From Umbilicaria muhlenbergii (taxonomy: Eukaryota; Ascomycota; Lecanoromycetes; Umbilicariales; Umbilicariaceae), in NCBI GenBank assembly GCA_000611775.1, contig KK106981.1, positions 3,876,129 through 3,940,128 on the forward strand: a stretch of 64,000 nt of DNA, given 5' to 3'. The notes under the pieces were generated by a model. The model saw only the letters and a list, made by a program, of their open reading frames with translations. It did not search any database and had not been told where the DNA came from. Each line of letters opens with the position of its first letter. The stretch's first letter is position 1. A program made the position numbers and the translations under genes. Of this stretch, positions 11,003-21,445 are shown piece by piece.

Positions 11003-14000
11003 GGCGACGGAAGAGGACGAGGAAGGGGCAGCGAGAAGAGGGAATCGAGGATCAGGAGAGGGGCTTGTGGTGGGAATTAGGCTGGTTTCGGTTGACACGA
11101 GAGCGCCGTGCTTTGGCTGCTTTGGGCGTCAGGACTGGGGAGGGGTGGTCGGGAGAGGGACGACGGGCGGATTGGCGGCGTGGAGTCGGAAGTTAAGCAG
11201 TTCGATTCACGGACAGGCAGGCCAGGCAGGCGTGGCAGGTGTGCCGGCGTGGCAGGCATGCGGGTCAGGCGTGAACTCTCAGGTAAGGAGGGAACTCTCA
11301 GGAGTGAACGACAGTCTTGACGTCGTCGCAATTCCTGCCTAGCGCGCCGGGGGGGCCACCGGGGGAAAGCTGCCGGGGAACAACAGTCGAATGGGAAGCG
11401 GGCAAATTCGCCGCGACGACGTTTTCGAGCCTGGGCTGCCTTGGCTGCTTGGCTGCTTGGCTGTTTGGCTTGCTGGGCTGCTGGACCGTCGCTGCGAGAG
11501 CTGCGTGAGCATGGGCCGGCCACGAGAGGGGTCCGATGGCGCGCAACGTGGCGGGCAGGCATCTTCCTGGCCGCCACTGGCCTGAAACAAACCGGGGCTG
11601 CCCTGGGGGGGTTCCGCACCAGCCTGGCCAGCCTGGCCAGAGATCAACCCCGTGGCCGCAAGGTTGTGCGGCCTCATCCCGTCATTGGCGGTGCAGCCTG
11701 CCGTACACCAGGACGCCGTGCTGCATGCTTGTCCTTCCACCAAACCCCAACACTCCCTTTTCGCATCTCTGATCCCCGTCATGCAGCCCATGATCCAACA
11801 ACACCCATCAATCAAAGCAAGAGGTCCACGTGCGAGCCACAGCTTTGCTGTTTACTCCGTAGTAGTGGACCTTGTTTGTGCTTCATCGGCACAATGTCCG
11901 ACGACGACGAGTTTAGGCCATGTGCGGTCACGGCGCGGGACTCATAGGCTTGACACACGGCGATCCATTTACAATTCAATTATCTGATGCTCTGACTACG
12001 TAGGCCCCGATCGGAGAAGTCAATGACTACGATACCGAACGAGGTATAGGGATTGAGTCTGGCACTCTCGGGGTCAGGGCGTGACAGGCGATTGTGGACA
12101 ATTATCTCTCGCTCGATTCCTCTTTCCTGCATTACCGACTACGACGGGCGAACCGTCAATGCCGCTCTAATCTGGATGCAAAGACGGAGTGGGTCGACCG
12201 TCGTCTTTCTCCCTTGTGGTGGCTGTTACCATCTGGCCTCGGTGCATCGGCAGGTGCATTGTCAGCTGTCGTGGCGGCCAGGGTAATGAGACACGATTTT
12301 CCAATCAGAATCTATTCAAACAAATTCAAGTACCCCTGGCATCGTGGCTAAGGCGAGATGGCTGCAATATCTCGACACCGACAACAAAAACAACGAAACA
12401 GGACCGGGATATCGCAGGAGGCATGCAGGAACGGAGACTGGTACCGCTGGATAGCATCGCGTCAATAACTAACATAGCTCAATCAGAGAAGAGGTGCGAC
12501 GCCACGAGCGAGTCTGCAGCCCCAGGTATTCTTGTTGCTGGTGCTGCATGATGACGTCCTTGATCATGATGGCCGCCGCGCACGTGAGCTTCTCTTCGAG
12601 CGTCTGCCCGCCGCCAACGCTGATGACGGCCGTGAGGCTGTCCCCGCGCGCAGACAATGGTGCAACAACGGCTCCTGGCCCAAGAGCTAAGCCATAGACC
12701 AGTTCCTGTGTTGTAATGGTGTTCTGCTCTCCAACTCGTCTTCAGCAAGCCCGATCCTCTTTCACTGTAATGTATGAACCCCGCATTGTTCATATTGCCG
12801 TGATATTCATCCGCAACGTCAGAGTAGACGCTATAGACTGATCGAAGAAACGGGACAATCGCGAACAAGGGTTTTGATAACACGAAGCGCTTTAATTTCA
12901 TGGCCATCAAATGCACGTTGCGGAGCAGTGATGTTACGGTTTCAGGTGTCTTTATCTTCTATCTAATGTGGAAGGAAACTGCTGGGAGACTGAGCGAGAG
13001 CCGATGGCTTGTTGATCGACACTGTAGTTGAAGGGTATACCACACGAGACCATGAGCAGCTGAGATACTTGACGCCGTACAAACGACATCGAACATGTGT
13101 ACTCGGCTGCAGCTTTGCTTCGGAAATAGGAAAGTGGTATCGGTGCAATAAAAAGACACAAACGAAGGAGGAACGTAGCAAGGTCCCTTGATGACTGATT
13201 GTCCGGGAAGGACCCAACTCTCGCAGCATGCTCGGACGTGGAGCTACGAAAAGTTGGAATGTACCACCCGAGGTTCAGAGTTAGAGAGACAAGCCAGACG
13301 GAAACGGAGGAAGGTCATCTTTTAGCAGCTTCATCTCCAGCGTAGAGCCGGTGATACTTGCAACTTATAGAAGCGTATCCGTAGTATCCAGATGCAGTCG
13401 GCATGCTCAACCCCATCAAAGAACACACAACGTAGAATATCCACACTAACCAACAGTCGGCCACTTGGAGCGAAGATGCCAGTCGGAAGACGACGTGTGC
13501 CGACGCCATAAGAGTGGACAGTCCGCGGAAGCAGGTTCAAGCAAGGAAGAAATCCTCACGGAGATGTTCGCTGAAAGAGACTTTTGGGTGTAGTGCAGGG
13601 GTGAGCGCCGTGAGACCAGAAGGAGACCAGAGGAGCCGCGAAACCTGAGGGCGAGAGAGACTTTGTTCCACCTAAGACCCGCGCGATTAGATGGAAAGGA
13701 AATAAAACAAAGCAACAAGCTTCCACCTGACGCAACAGTATGACCAATACCTGACCCCTACGCTTCAAAGGACTAAGAAAAAATATCCACAGCAGCTGAC
13801 GCTATTGCAGGCGCCGCTGACTCTGATTGCCGACCTGGAAAGCCGTCGACAACTGCCGCGCGCTCTCAAGAAGGCTTCGTTTCATCATGTCTCGTCCCAA
13901 ACCCTTGAGGTTGCATCCGAGATCTTCCTGTCTTATTTTTCTTCTCACCGATATTAAAGCTGTACAGCAACTTCGAGAAATAGCTCGTCGACTTCAAGGT

Positions 14001-14091
14001 AGGTTAATTGATACGTTATGGTTTCGCGGCGGTGAGGCCAGGCACACAACCCCACGAGACGGTACTACCTCCGACGAGCAGTGTGATACCA
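11003..14091. other. 3.1 kb gene-poor stretch with GC-rich low-complexity sequence
   Basis: No gene model is supported. The part at 11100-11700 is strongly GC-rich and carries degenerate tandem words: CAGGC/TGGCAGG at 11210-11270 and TTGGCTGC at 11435-11490. A short plus-strand reading starts MSDDDEF at 11894, but I could not extend it by plausible splicing. A minus-strand open segment at 12469-12720 has coding-like composition and is listed separately. 12900-13850 shows nothing recognisable. A GTTCGATTC word at 11199 is B-box-like, but no tRNA folds around it. Confidence 0.5.
12469..12720 (-). pseudogene. Coding-like orphan segment (possible terminal exon or gene remnant)
   Basis: This minus-strand open frame of about 80 codons ends in a stop at 12469. 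It reads ELVYGLALGPGAVVAPL, then SLTAVISVGGGQTLEEKL, then AAAIMIKDVIMQHQQQEYL. The third codon positions are mostly G/C and the residues look like a folded domain, unlike the other frames here. There is no in-frame ATG in a sensible place and no convincing upstream exon, so it may be the last exon of a gene with poorly visible upstream exons, or a remnant. I do not recognise the family. Confidence 0.25.
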
Positions 14092-15798
14092 TTACCAGGC
14101 CCAAACCTTGAGCTAAATTTTGTCACGTGCATCAGCATATTCTCGAGTCCGTGATGAACTTGCAGTGACAAAAGCAAAGAAGAACGTACAGTGGAATCCC
14201 AAGACCCAGTGCACAGGCTGATACCATCATTGCTTACTCCCAAGCAGCTCACACGGTTCTCGTGACCGTTCAGGCTACCAACTCGCTCGCCACGAAGGAC
14301 GTCCCAGACCTTGTCGCCACAGGTTAGCATACCCTTAAAGTCCCTTGTTTGTATGGCAGACCCATGCAAGATCAACCACACCCGGGATTTCAGAGCCTAC
14401 TAACCTTGCATTCAAAGTCGTCGTAGCCTGCGAAGAGTAACCGCCCTGAGACAGAAAACGCCACTGAAGTGATACCACAAAGTACTTGATCGCTCTGTTC
14501 CAATCATCATCTGTCAGCTTCACGATGCCAAGTTGAGAGATATTCCAAGTCTCAAGAGTGCGGAGATACACGACATCGACCACAGCAAATTACATCATTT
14601 CGACTCAGCAAGGAGCTGGAGCAACTCTTAATCACCCAGAACCGAGTTTACCCGTGCTTCCCAGCAGAGCAGGGTTGGATTCCATTCTTGGGCACGCGTG
14701 ATTTATACGAATGAGGCTGAGAACCCGCATGGAGACTTTTGTGCTCACGAGGGTCTAAAAATCCAACCTCCCGGGGTCACCGCTTGCAACGAATAATGCG
14801 AATGCCCCAAAAATTGGCACAGAAAATTGCGTTACGGCAGAGATTAGACGAAAAGCTTACCGAGTATTGGTTGACCTCACGATCAGCACGGATATCGAAG
14901 AGACGGCAAGAGGCATCATCAGAGCCGGTGCCGAAGGCGTTTCCATCTGGAAAGAATTGGATGGCGTTGATGTCGGACTCATGACCGGCAAAGGTCTGCA
15001 CAGCTTTACCAGTCCGAATGTCCCACAATTTGGCAAAAGCGTCGCAAGCGCCCGAGACGAAGACGTTATTCTGGTTAGTTGGGTTGATGCTAATGCTCAT
15101 AACGTCTCCAAGATGGTCGGCGAACTCGGTAACTTTGGACCCAGTTTCAACATCCCACAACATGCAGGTCATATCCCCAGAGGATGTCAGAATGCGGCGG
15201 TCGTTGATGAAACGGCAGCAAGAGAGGTATCCGGAATGACCGGAGAGCTCGCGAGCGACACGGGTTGGGCCTTCACGAGAAGAGAGATTGTAAACAGAGC
15301 AGATATTGTCCAGGCCACCGCAAGCCACATAATTTCCGCTGGGGGCATAGGCGCAAGTCATCACCCACGAGGAGCGGAGTGGAATGGCATGGACTTTGTT
15401 CGTGGTGTAGGCATCCCAGATGATGAGCTTGCCGTCTTGCGAGGCAGAGACCAAGTGCCGCCGATCAGTGGACCAGTGCATGGCATATATCTTAGCCAGA
15501 TGGCCCTTGAGGACACGTCGAGGCTTCATTCCAATTCGAGGTAGCGTGTCGGTGTTGCCTTGTGCAACTCCACGGACTATAGATCAAAAATGTCAGTCCA
15601 AAGCCATTAACGAGGGTATCTCCGGAGAGATGCAAAAAAAGCGACTCCAAAGGACCGGAAACAGGATCGCGAGATCTTACGGGTGGTGTCTGCGAGCTCA
15701 TCCTTCTTGCGCTTGATCCTGTCTTTGAGGCCTTCGGCGTCGCGCCTCGCGGCTGTGATCCTGTTCTGCATCTGCTCGCCAGACATCTCGGACGCCAT
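14092..15798 (-). CDS. Heterotrimeric G-protein beta subunit (SfaD/Gnb1 type)
   Basis: This seven-bladed WD40 G-beta (354 aa) couples with G-gamma and transmits receptor signals controlling growth and development. Exons on the minus strand: 15798-15681, 15576-14861, 14494-14405, 14309-14190, 14112-14092. The start is the ATG at 15798 ([20 protein letters not shown]), matching fungal orthologues; codons upstream in frame reach a stop. The N-terminal coiled coil ([17 protein letters not shown]) is followed by blades with [68 protein letters not shown] and the last blades [12 protein letters not shown]...CTGSWDST, ending LKVWAW. The third splice event uses a 366-nt intron (14495-14860), much longer than any other here. 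The last exon codes only seven residues including the C-terminal WAW. A phosducin-like gene, its likely assembly chaperone, lies nearby. Confidence 0.95.
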
Positions 15799-16497
15799 CT
15801 CGGACAACTCCTGGTCTGGTGAGAATGGTGCTGCCTAAGTCCGATGGGTTTGCTGGAATGACTAGATTTGCCGTGGGTCGAGGTTTCAGGGGATCCGAGA
15901 GCGAGCGACCGGCGGTGAATGTGCGCCCACGCCAAAGTCAGACGAGAAGGAGATTTAAGGAGAGGACGAAACAGCAGACACCGAGACCGAGCCGCTTTTG
16001 ACGGAGACGACGTTGCGAGGGTATTGCGATGGCTGATGTCGTCGTGGTGAAGGCTGAGATGGGTTTGGGGGAGGTCAGATTGATGTGAGGTTGACACAAC
16101 ACGGCTAGATCCGCAGTCGGGGTCTTAGCGCCTTGGCCCTCTGGGGGGTTGACTGGCGAGACTGATAGGGAGACGGGAGACGGGAGACGGGGGCAGCAGG
16201 CAGCAGAGAGCTCGGGGCAATGAACCCAAGAGTCAAGATACCTTCTCCCGCTGGAGCGTTCACGGAAGAGTAGGACGACGGGAAGGCGAAAGCGCGCACG
16301 TTTGAGGTTGAAAGGCGCTGGCAACGACCGTCACTGCCACAGAAAAAACTCAGAAGACTTGGAGGACTCGGCGTGTGGTAATGCCGACGACGGGCGCAGA
16401 GGATGGTCGAGACCACCAGCGCACGAGTCGAGGAGAACAGAGGACCAAGAACAAAGCCGACTACTTTAATACCAGACTGGCGCAGGTGGAGTGGGCG

Positions 16498-16560
16498 GAA
16501 GCAGGCTATCCTCAGCAGGCTACCCTCAGCAGGCTACCCTCAGCAGGCTACTCGTACTAG
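16498..16560. repeat. Minisatellite, about 15-bp unit x 3-4
   Basis: The unit CAGCAGGCTACCCT is repeated with small changes (CTATCCTCAGCAGG, CTACCCTCAGCAGG twice, CTACTCGTAC). It sits in the G-beta/MUB1 intergenic region, is not coding and is a likely length-polymorphic locus. Confidence 0.8.
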
Positions 16561-16744
16561 TCACTGCCACCCTCGTTACAGGTAAGGTACTCGGGAATGG
16601 GCATGGGAGCTATCAAACTCTATGGAGTAACTTTGCTCGCGCAAGGCGACAAGCTCCTCGTTACTCGTTAGTTCGCTCGTAGTGACTTCGTACTGCCACA
16701 TTATTATCACATTCCTGCGCGAAAGTCTGCTTTTCGCAGTATCA

Positions 16745-16798
16745 TCCTCCGTACTCTGCTCCGTACTATGCTCCGTACTATGCTCCGTCCTCGGGATT
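16745..16798. repeat. 12-bp tandem repeat CTCCGTACTATG
   Basis: Four imperfect copies of the 12-mer lie head to tail (CTCCGTACTCTG, CTCCGTACTATG twice, CTCCGTCCTCGG). They are non-coding. Confidence 0.75.
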
Positions 16799-16904
16799 GC
16801 GGTAGGTCTGCTCAACAAGGAAAGGATCTACTGGCCGTGCTAGATGGGATCCAGAACCTTGGCGCGGCGATTTCTGAATATGCTGGTCACAAAGTCTGTG
16901 GATT

Positions 16905-16953
16905 GGGAGGTGAGTGGGAGTGGGAGTGGGAATGGGAGTGGAAGTGGAAATAG
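16905..16953. repeat. GGGAGT hexamer microsatellite
   Basis: About eight copies of GTGGGA/GTGGAA-type hexamers are found here on the plus strand. A related CCCATT hexamer tract occurs at 24088-24116. Confidence 0.75.
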
Positions 16954-18080
16954 GACCGACGCTGTTACCGTGATCGCTTTGCTACCTAGGCATTTGCCTT
17001 AGCGGTGAGCGGATGGTGTGCGTTGCATACGCAGCAGGCTTCGGGGTCGGCTGCCGCCCGCGAATCTCGTGCGCGGCGCCGCCTGCCTTGCTGCGCAGCG
17101 CCAGAATGGAACAGTGGCTCGAGTGGATGGGGGATCGACTTCGAAAATGCGTGCACTGTGCACTGGCCTCCTCACGCAAAACAGCGAGGGGGAGGGGCAG
17201 AGGGGGTTTTGCTTGCGCACAAACATGCGATGGAATGCGGCTTTCCAGGTTGTGGGGTGTAACGAATCTAACGATACGCTCCTTGTGCTCCTCCTCATGG
17301 CCGGCCACGGTCCACGAACGTGCCTCGTGCAAGGGTGTGGTATTAATCTTTTCCAAAGTACATCGCGTGAGGCCAACCGATCTAAGCGCTGAGGCTTCCC
17401 CCCCCTATCATCCGCAACATTAATGCGGAGCTGCCGCCAATCTCTACGCAGTACGATGCTTCGGATGGATGAAACCAAGGCCAAGAAGAACGATGAGCTG
17501 GACTACATATGGACCGAGTCGTCAGTCGAAGCTCTGGAACGTACGGCGTCGCCCGAGGTGGCAATAGCGCGATAGGATCGGAAGGATTGGACTGGTCCAC
17601 AGTCCGGGTGTTCAACTGCTGTTGTGCCCGTCGCAATAAATCCCAGGACCATGGTAATGAACACACCGTTCTGCTCCCGTCCCTTCCCTCGCATTACCTA
17701 ATTACACCAAGTGAGATGCAGAGGTGGGTTCATGTTGGAAGGGGGAGGGGTAGAAGGGTGAAGATTAGCTGTGCCGTTTTTTTAAAGAAATGCCGCATTT
17801 ACCTGGTGGATGACTCGATTCGGATGAAGGCCCAAGACCCAAAGACCGGGAAAACGTGGCGGCCACCATCACCACGAGGGAGCAAAACAACAGGAGTAAC
17901 AGTCTACGAGCAAGGTACGTACGGAAAACTCCAGAGTTGAATAAGTACGGGTACACGGGAATGATACGGGAATCATTCGGGCACAACATGATCCGACCAG
18001 GAGGGGAGCCTTGCCATCAAGTAGCCTCTGTCTCCATGCGCGCAATTTCTCCTTTGTAACGGAACAATAACAGCGCAACG

Positions 18081-18112
18081 ATAACAATGACAATGACAAT
18101 GACAGTGACAAG
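18081..18112. repeat. ACAATG hexamer microsatellite
   Basis: Four to five copies of ACAATG/ACAGTG lie in the upstream region of MUB1. Confidence 0.7.
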
Positions 18113-18918
18113 ACTGGCAGACGGCCCCCTCGCTGAGCACGGAAGCCCGAGTGCTCGAGATTCGTGGGCCATCTTACTCGTGCCTCGCGTCTGATTGGCC
18201 GAGCACGCTAAATGATCTGCCTCTGCCATGCCTGCTCCAACCATTCCCGCTTCCGCTTTCAATCTCTGGATTTCTCACTCCACTCCTCTCCATCAGCGAT
18301 TCCCGGGTGTGCCTCCTCAACGACAACGCCATCGACCACTTCCGTTGAGCACCCCTCGCCACGCCCAGCCTGCATGTCCGCCCCAATCGCTGCATCATTC
18401 TATCTTGTTTGATCCTTTGCAAACATGACTCCTGAGTAGCTGTCGTGCTCGTCCCAGTCCGCTTGTGCATATCGCGCACGCCTTGCACATTCCACGGGGA
18501 GAGCAAACCTCATCGCCTTTTCCATCGATTGCCCATCTCCATCCATCTCAGCACTACTCTTGGAAGAAACAACCGCGACCCCAATCGAATTCGACCGTTT
18601 TTCACTGCTGCTGAGTAGTATCCTACCCGTGTCGGGCCTCGACCGTCTGTCCATTCGTACCGATTTGCCAACCTCGTTTTACGCTTTGACTTGACCTTCC
18701 ACAGCTCAACCGTCCACAAGCGTATCGGGGCAACTGGAATACACGCACATGCTATCGACCCTCTAGCGAAGCCGACTGTCAGATTCCCGTCTCAAGAGGC
18801 CTCATCGGGAGCGTGTCAAAGCGTTTGTGCAGAAATACCAAAGCACAACTTATATCTTTCTTCCGATTACAAAAAGTCGACTGCTATATTCCTCCACTCG
18901 CGGTGACCCTTCGCCACG

Positions 18919-20796
18919 ATGAGGGAAGTAAATTTCAGCATTCCCAATGTGAACAAGGCCTCGGTAGGCATCACCACGGCACTTTACGATCGCCGCGCTC
19001 TTGACTGCACGTCTACGCTCCCTCTCATCAATTCATTAAACCATCTTGCCTACCTGACAACCTCGTCCGCCCGTATACGGGATATACTCACGGTTGATGG
19101 TGGAGTTGAAAGGCTAGTATGCATCTTGAAGCAAGGCCGGAGCAAGGAAATGATGGAGATGTGGAAATGGAATCTTGCTTTCCAATGCGTGGTCAACATC
19201 GGAGTCCGTGGCTCCGAGAACGTTCGGACCAGAGTGGTAGAAGCGGACATGGTTCCAGTCATCGCGACAATACTTGATAACTACATCAAGATCATTGACA
19301 AGTGTCGCGAAAAGGCAGAAGCAGATGCGCGCCGGAGCGCTCTCCGACCTGGTCCGCCCAAGCCAATCGCCAAACCCAGAGAACACTTGGGTCGTCCAAC
19401 ATTCCATGATCGTGGCGAGGGCGTATCAGAGCATAGATCGTTTCGCCGTCAAGCACCTCCACCATCAATCGAGATTCCACAGCCGTTTTCTCAACAACAA
19501 GAACAGCCTGTTGACTCTGGCTCCATGGAAATCACCCCATTACCACCGCAAGGGATCTTGACGTCTCCACCAGAGCGCACTACCTTCGCGCGTCACCATC
19601 ACCATCACCATCATCACCATCATCATAGGAGCCAAGACGGCAGGCACCACAACCTGCCTGGACAGGCCCCCGTTGGTCGCCACCATGTCCTGCAACCCTT
19701 AGCGACAGCCGTCCCATCCATGGACACCGCAGACGGGTTTGGGATCAGACCGGTTCGCGATGTCGATCGTCTACCGTCCATGTTACCTGCACTTCAAACT
19801 GGTATAACTTCGCAGCCAGAATCCCCAACAACACCGAATGCTCCAACAGCCCGCCCCGCAAGCTCGAACACTAGAAATCGACGGCGGCCTTCTATACGTC
19901 AGCAACAGTCTATGTCTGGAGATTCGGATGATGGTAATGTGGAGGAAATGGTGTCTGAGGCTTCTGGCGTCGATGGTAATGCAGAAGAGCCAATGGTAGA
20001 TATACAAACCACTGTCGACATCCAGAGTGCGGATGGTCAAGACACGGTGCTGGATGCTGTGGCTACTCCCTTGGATCTTACCGCGGCGAATGCATCCGAA
20101 GGGCAGGAGGTGGAAACCTTCAACATTACTCACCGAAACGCCATCGATGGAAGCATCATCAACGCTAACGCAACGCCTACCAATACCGACCTGCGATTTT
20201 CACCCGCTCCTCCCACAATGAACGTCAACATTCCTCCGCCAACAATTCCTCAAAATATCTATCCACGTTACCTCCTCGACCGATCCGCACCTCCTGGCAT
20301 TTTGGCTGCGATGCCACGCGACGAGGACGTTTTGATGTCCCTACAGCTCCTTGCGTACGTCTCAAAGTACTGTAATCTCAGGACGTATTTCCAGCAGTCT
20401 CACCTTGTTCCCAAACTCAAGATTGGCAACAACCTTCAGATGCTCGATGATCTTCCCCCTGGCGGCGAATACAACTACGTGGAGGAATCCGCGGAGGAGG
20501 AGTACTTACTTCCCGATGACTTTAATATATTTCCCTTGGTTGAGAAGTTTACGGTCCGCCACCATTCGCCGGACATGCAGTATTGGGCCGGTGTAGTCAT
20601 GAGAAATCTGTGTCGCAAGGATGATACTCGTGGCGGCATTCGCCAGTGTGCTTACTATCAATGCGGCAAGTGGGAGCAGTGGACAAGGCAATTTGCAAAA
20701 TGTCGTCGTTGCCGCAGGACCAAGTACTGCAGTAAAGAGTGCCAAAAGAACGCGTGGGTATACCATCGCCACTGGTGCCAGGTTGCGACTCAATAA
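18919..20796 (+). CDS. MUB1: MYND-finger protein MUB1/SamB
   Basis: This single-exon gene codes for 625 aa and is a member of the MUB1/samB family. In yeast Mub1 partners the E3 ligase Ubr2 to ubiquitinate Rpn4; in Aspergillus samB affects morphogenesis. The N-terminus (MREVNFSIPNVNKASVGITTAL...) and the Armadillo-like helical region at residues 1-135 (LAYLTTSSARIRDILTVDGGVERL, WNLAFQCVVNIGVRGSENVR) match the family. The middle is disordered with a polyhistidine run of 11 His starting near residue 226, coded by mixed CAC/CAT. A second conserved block (ILAAMPRDEDVLMSLQLLAYVSKY; WAGVVMRNLCRKDD) precedes the C-terminal MYND zinc finger with the Cys/His ligands in CAYYQCGKWE...KCRRCRRTKYCSKECQ...HRHWC. 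It is intact. Confidence 0.95.
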   Translation: MREVNFSIPNVNKASVGITTALYDRRALDCTSTLPLINSLNHLAYLTTSSARIRDILTVDGGVERLVCILKQGRSKEMMEMWKWNLAFQCVVNIGVRGSENVRTRVVEADMVPVIATILDNYIKIIDKCREKAEADARRSALRPGPPKPIAKPREHLGRPTFHDRGEGVSEHRSFRRQAPPPSIEIPQPFSQQQEQPVDSGSMEITPLPPQGILTSPPERTTFARHHHHHHHHHHHRSQDGRHHNLPGQAPVGRHHVLQPLATAVPSMDTADGFGIRPVRDVDRLPSMLPALQTGITSQPESPTTPNAPTARPASSNTRNRRRPSIRQQQSMSGDSDDGNVEEMVSEASGVDGNAEEPMVDIQTTVDIQSADGQDTVLDAVATPLDLTAANASEGQEVETFNITHRNAIDGSIINANATPTNTDLRFSPAPPTMNVNIPPPTIPQNIYPRYLLDRSAPPGILAAMPRDEDVLMSLQLLAYVSKYCNLRTYFQQSHLVPKLKIGNNLQMLDDLPPGGEYNYVEESAEEEYLLPDDFNIFPLVEKFTVRHHSPDMQYWAGVVMRNLCRKDDTRGGIRQCAYYQCGKWEQWTRQFAKCRRCRRTKYCSKECQKNAWVYHRHWCQVATQ

Positions 20797-21445
20797 TTGC
20801 ACGTCCTGAGGCTCCCGACTCTGGTCGGTTTGGTCGCCTCGAACGATTCTTCGCAGGAGCCTTGACTCTCCATTATCAGCAGCATTAACGACCATCGGCG
20901 TTCCGCCGCTTATTAGGCGCTTTTGGCTATACGATTTTCCTTAAAGTGTTCATCCGGTCAGCAACACTCATGCACTGACCATACCAACAACCGTCGTGGG
21001 CCCCATTCGATATTACCTCAGATCTCACATTATATGTTGTCTAGCGGCTTCCCAGCAATTTCCCATCGGCATAGCATCTTTTATACTTCAGCATCGGTCA
21101 GCACACCCTGTTCCTTACTATTGTCATACCGGAGTCGTCGTAATGGCAAAGAGTACAACAAGCAAGCGTTGTCACGGTTTCTTGTTGCACGGAAGTCATC
21201 ACTCGTCGACCGAGCGCTTCATTTGTTAGTAGCTCTAAATTGAGTGATACTGAGTGTATAGGATTGTGGACGGTGCAGGGGCTGTAGCATAGTTGGGCGC
21301 GTCGCGCGCTTTCGCTGCATCTTGGAGACGTGTGCGGTCATGAATTGTATTTATCATGAGAAAGAGACGGGCAGGACTTCCTCCTTTCCTCTATTCCATA
21401 GCAAACGGGACGTTTGTAAACATACTGTCGTGCTTGTAAACCGCA
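20797..21445. other. Convergent intergenic region, MUB1 / 2OG oxygenase
   Basis: These 0.65 kb hold two 3' UTRs and no recognisable gene. The stretch GCGCGTCGCGCGC near 21298-21310 is a short GC palindrome. Confidence 0.55.

Larger units (their letters stand above)
15799..18918. other. 3.1 kb divergent intergenic region between G-beta and MUB1
   Basis: This is the promoter side of both flanking genes. No gene is supported; the many 60-160 codon ORFs are GC-skewed shadows. It is rich in short tandem repeats (listed separately) at 16500-16560, 16745-16800, 16905-16955 and 18081-18110. The last about 900 bp before MUB1 is C/T-rich and probably its long leader. A bidirectional regulatory region is likely, but no specific binding site can be assigned. 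Confidence 0.5.

Noticed and set aside
11195-11210. tRNA B-box-like GTTCGATTC
   Set aside because: No A box or cloverleaf could be found around it.
11077-11815. Minus ORFs of 158-180 codons in the GC-rich repeats
   Set aside because: The sequence is made of Pro/Ala/Arg/Gln runs from TTGGCTGC- and CAGGC-type tandem words; it is not protein-like.
15799-15807. Earlier start for G-beta at 15807
   Set aside because: That codon is TTG. The first in-frame ATG is 15798, which matches orthologues; an in-frame stop lies just upstream.
19594-19626. His-tag-like run in MUB1 as a vector artefact
   Set aside because: The run is coded by mixed CAC/CAT codons inside a conserved disordered region, as in other fungal low-complexity tracts.
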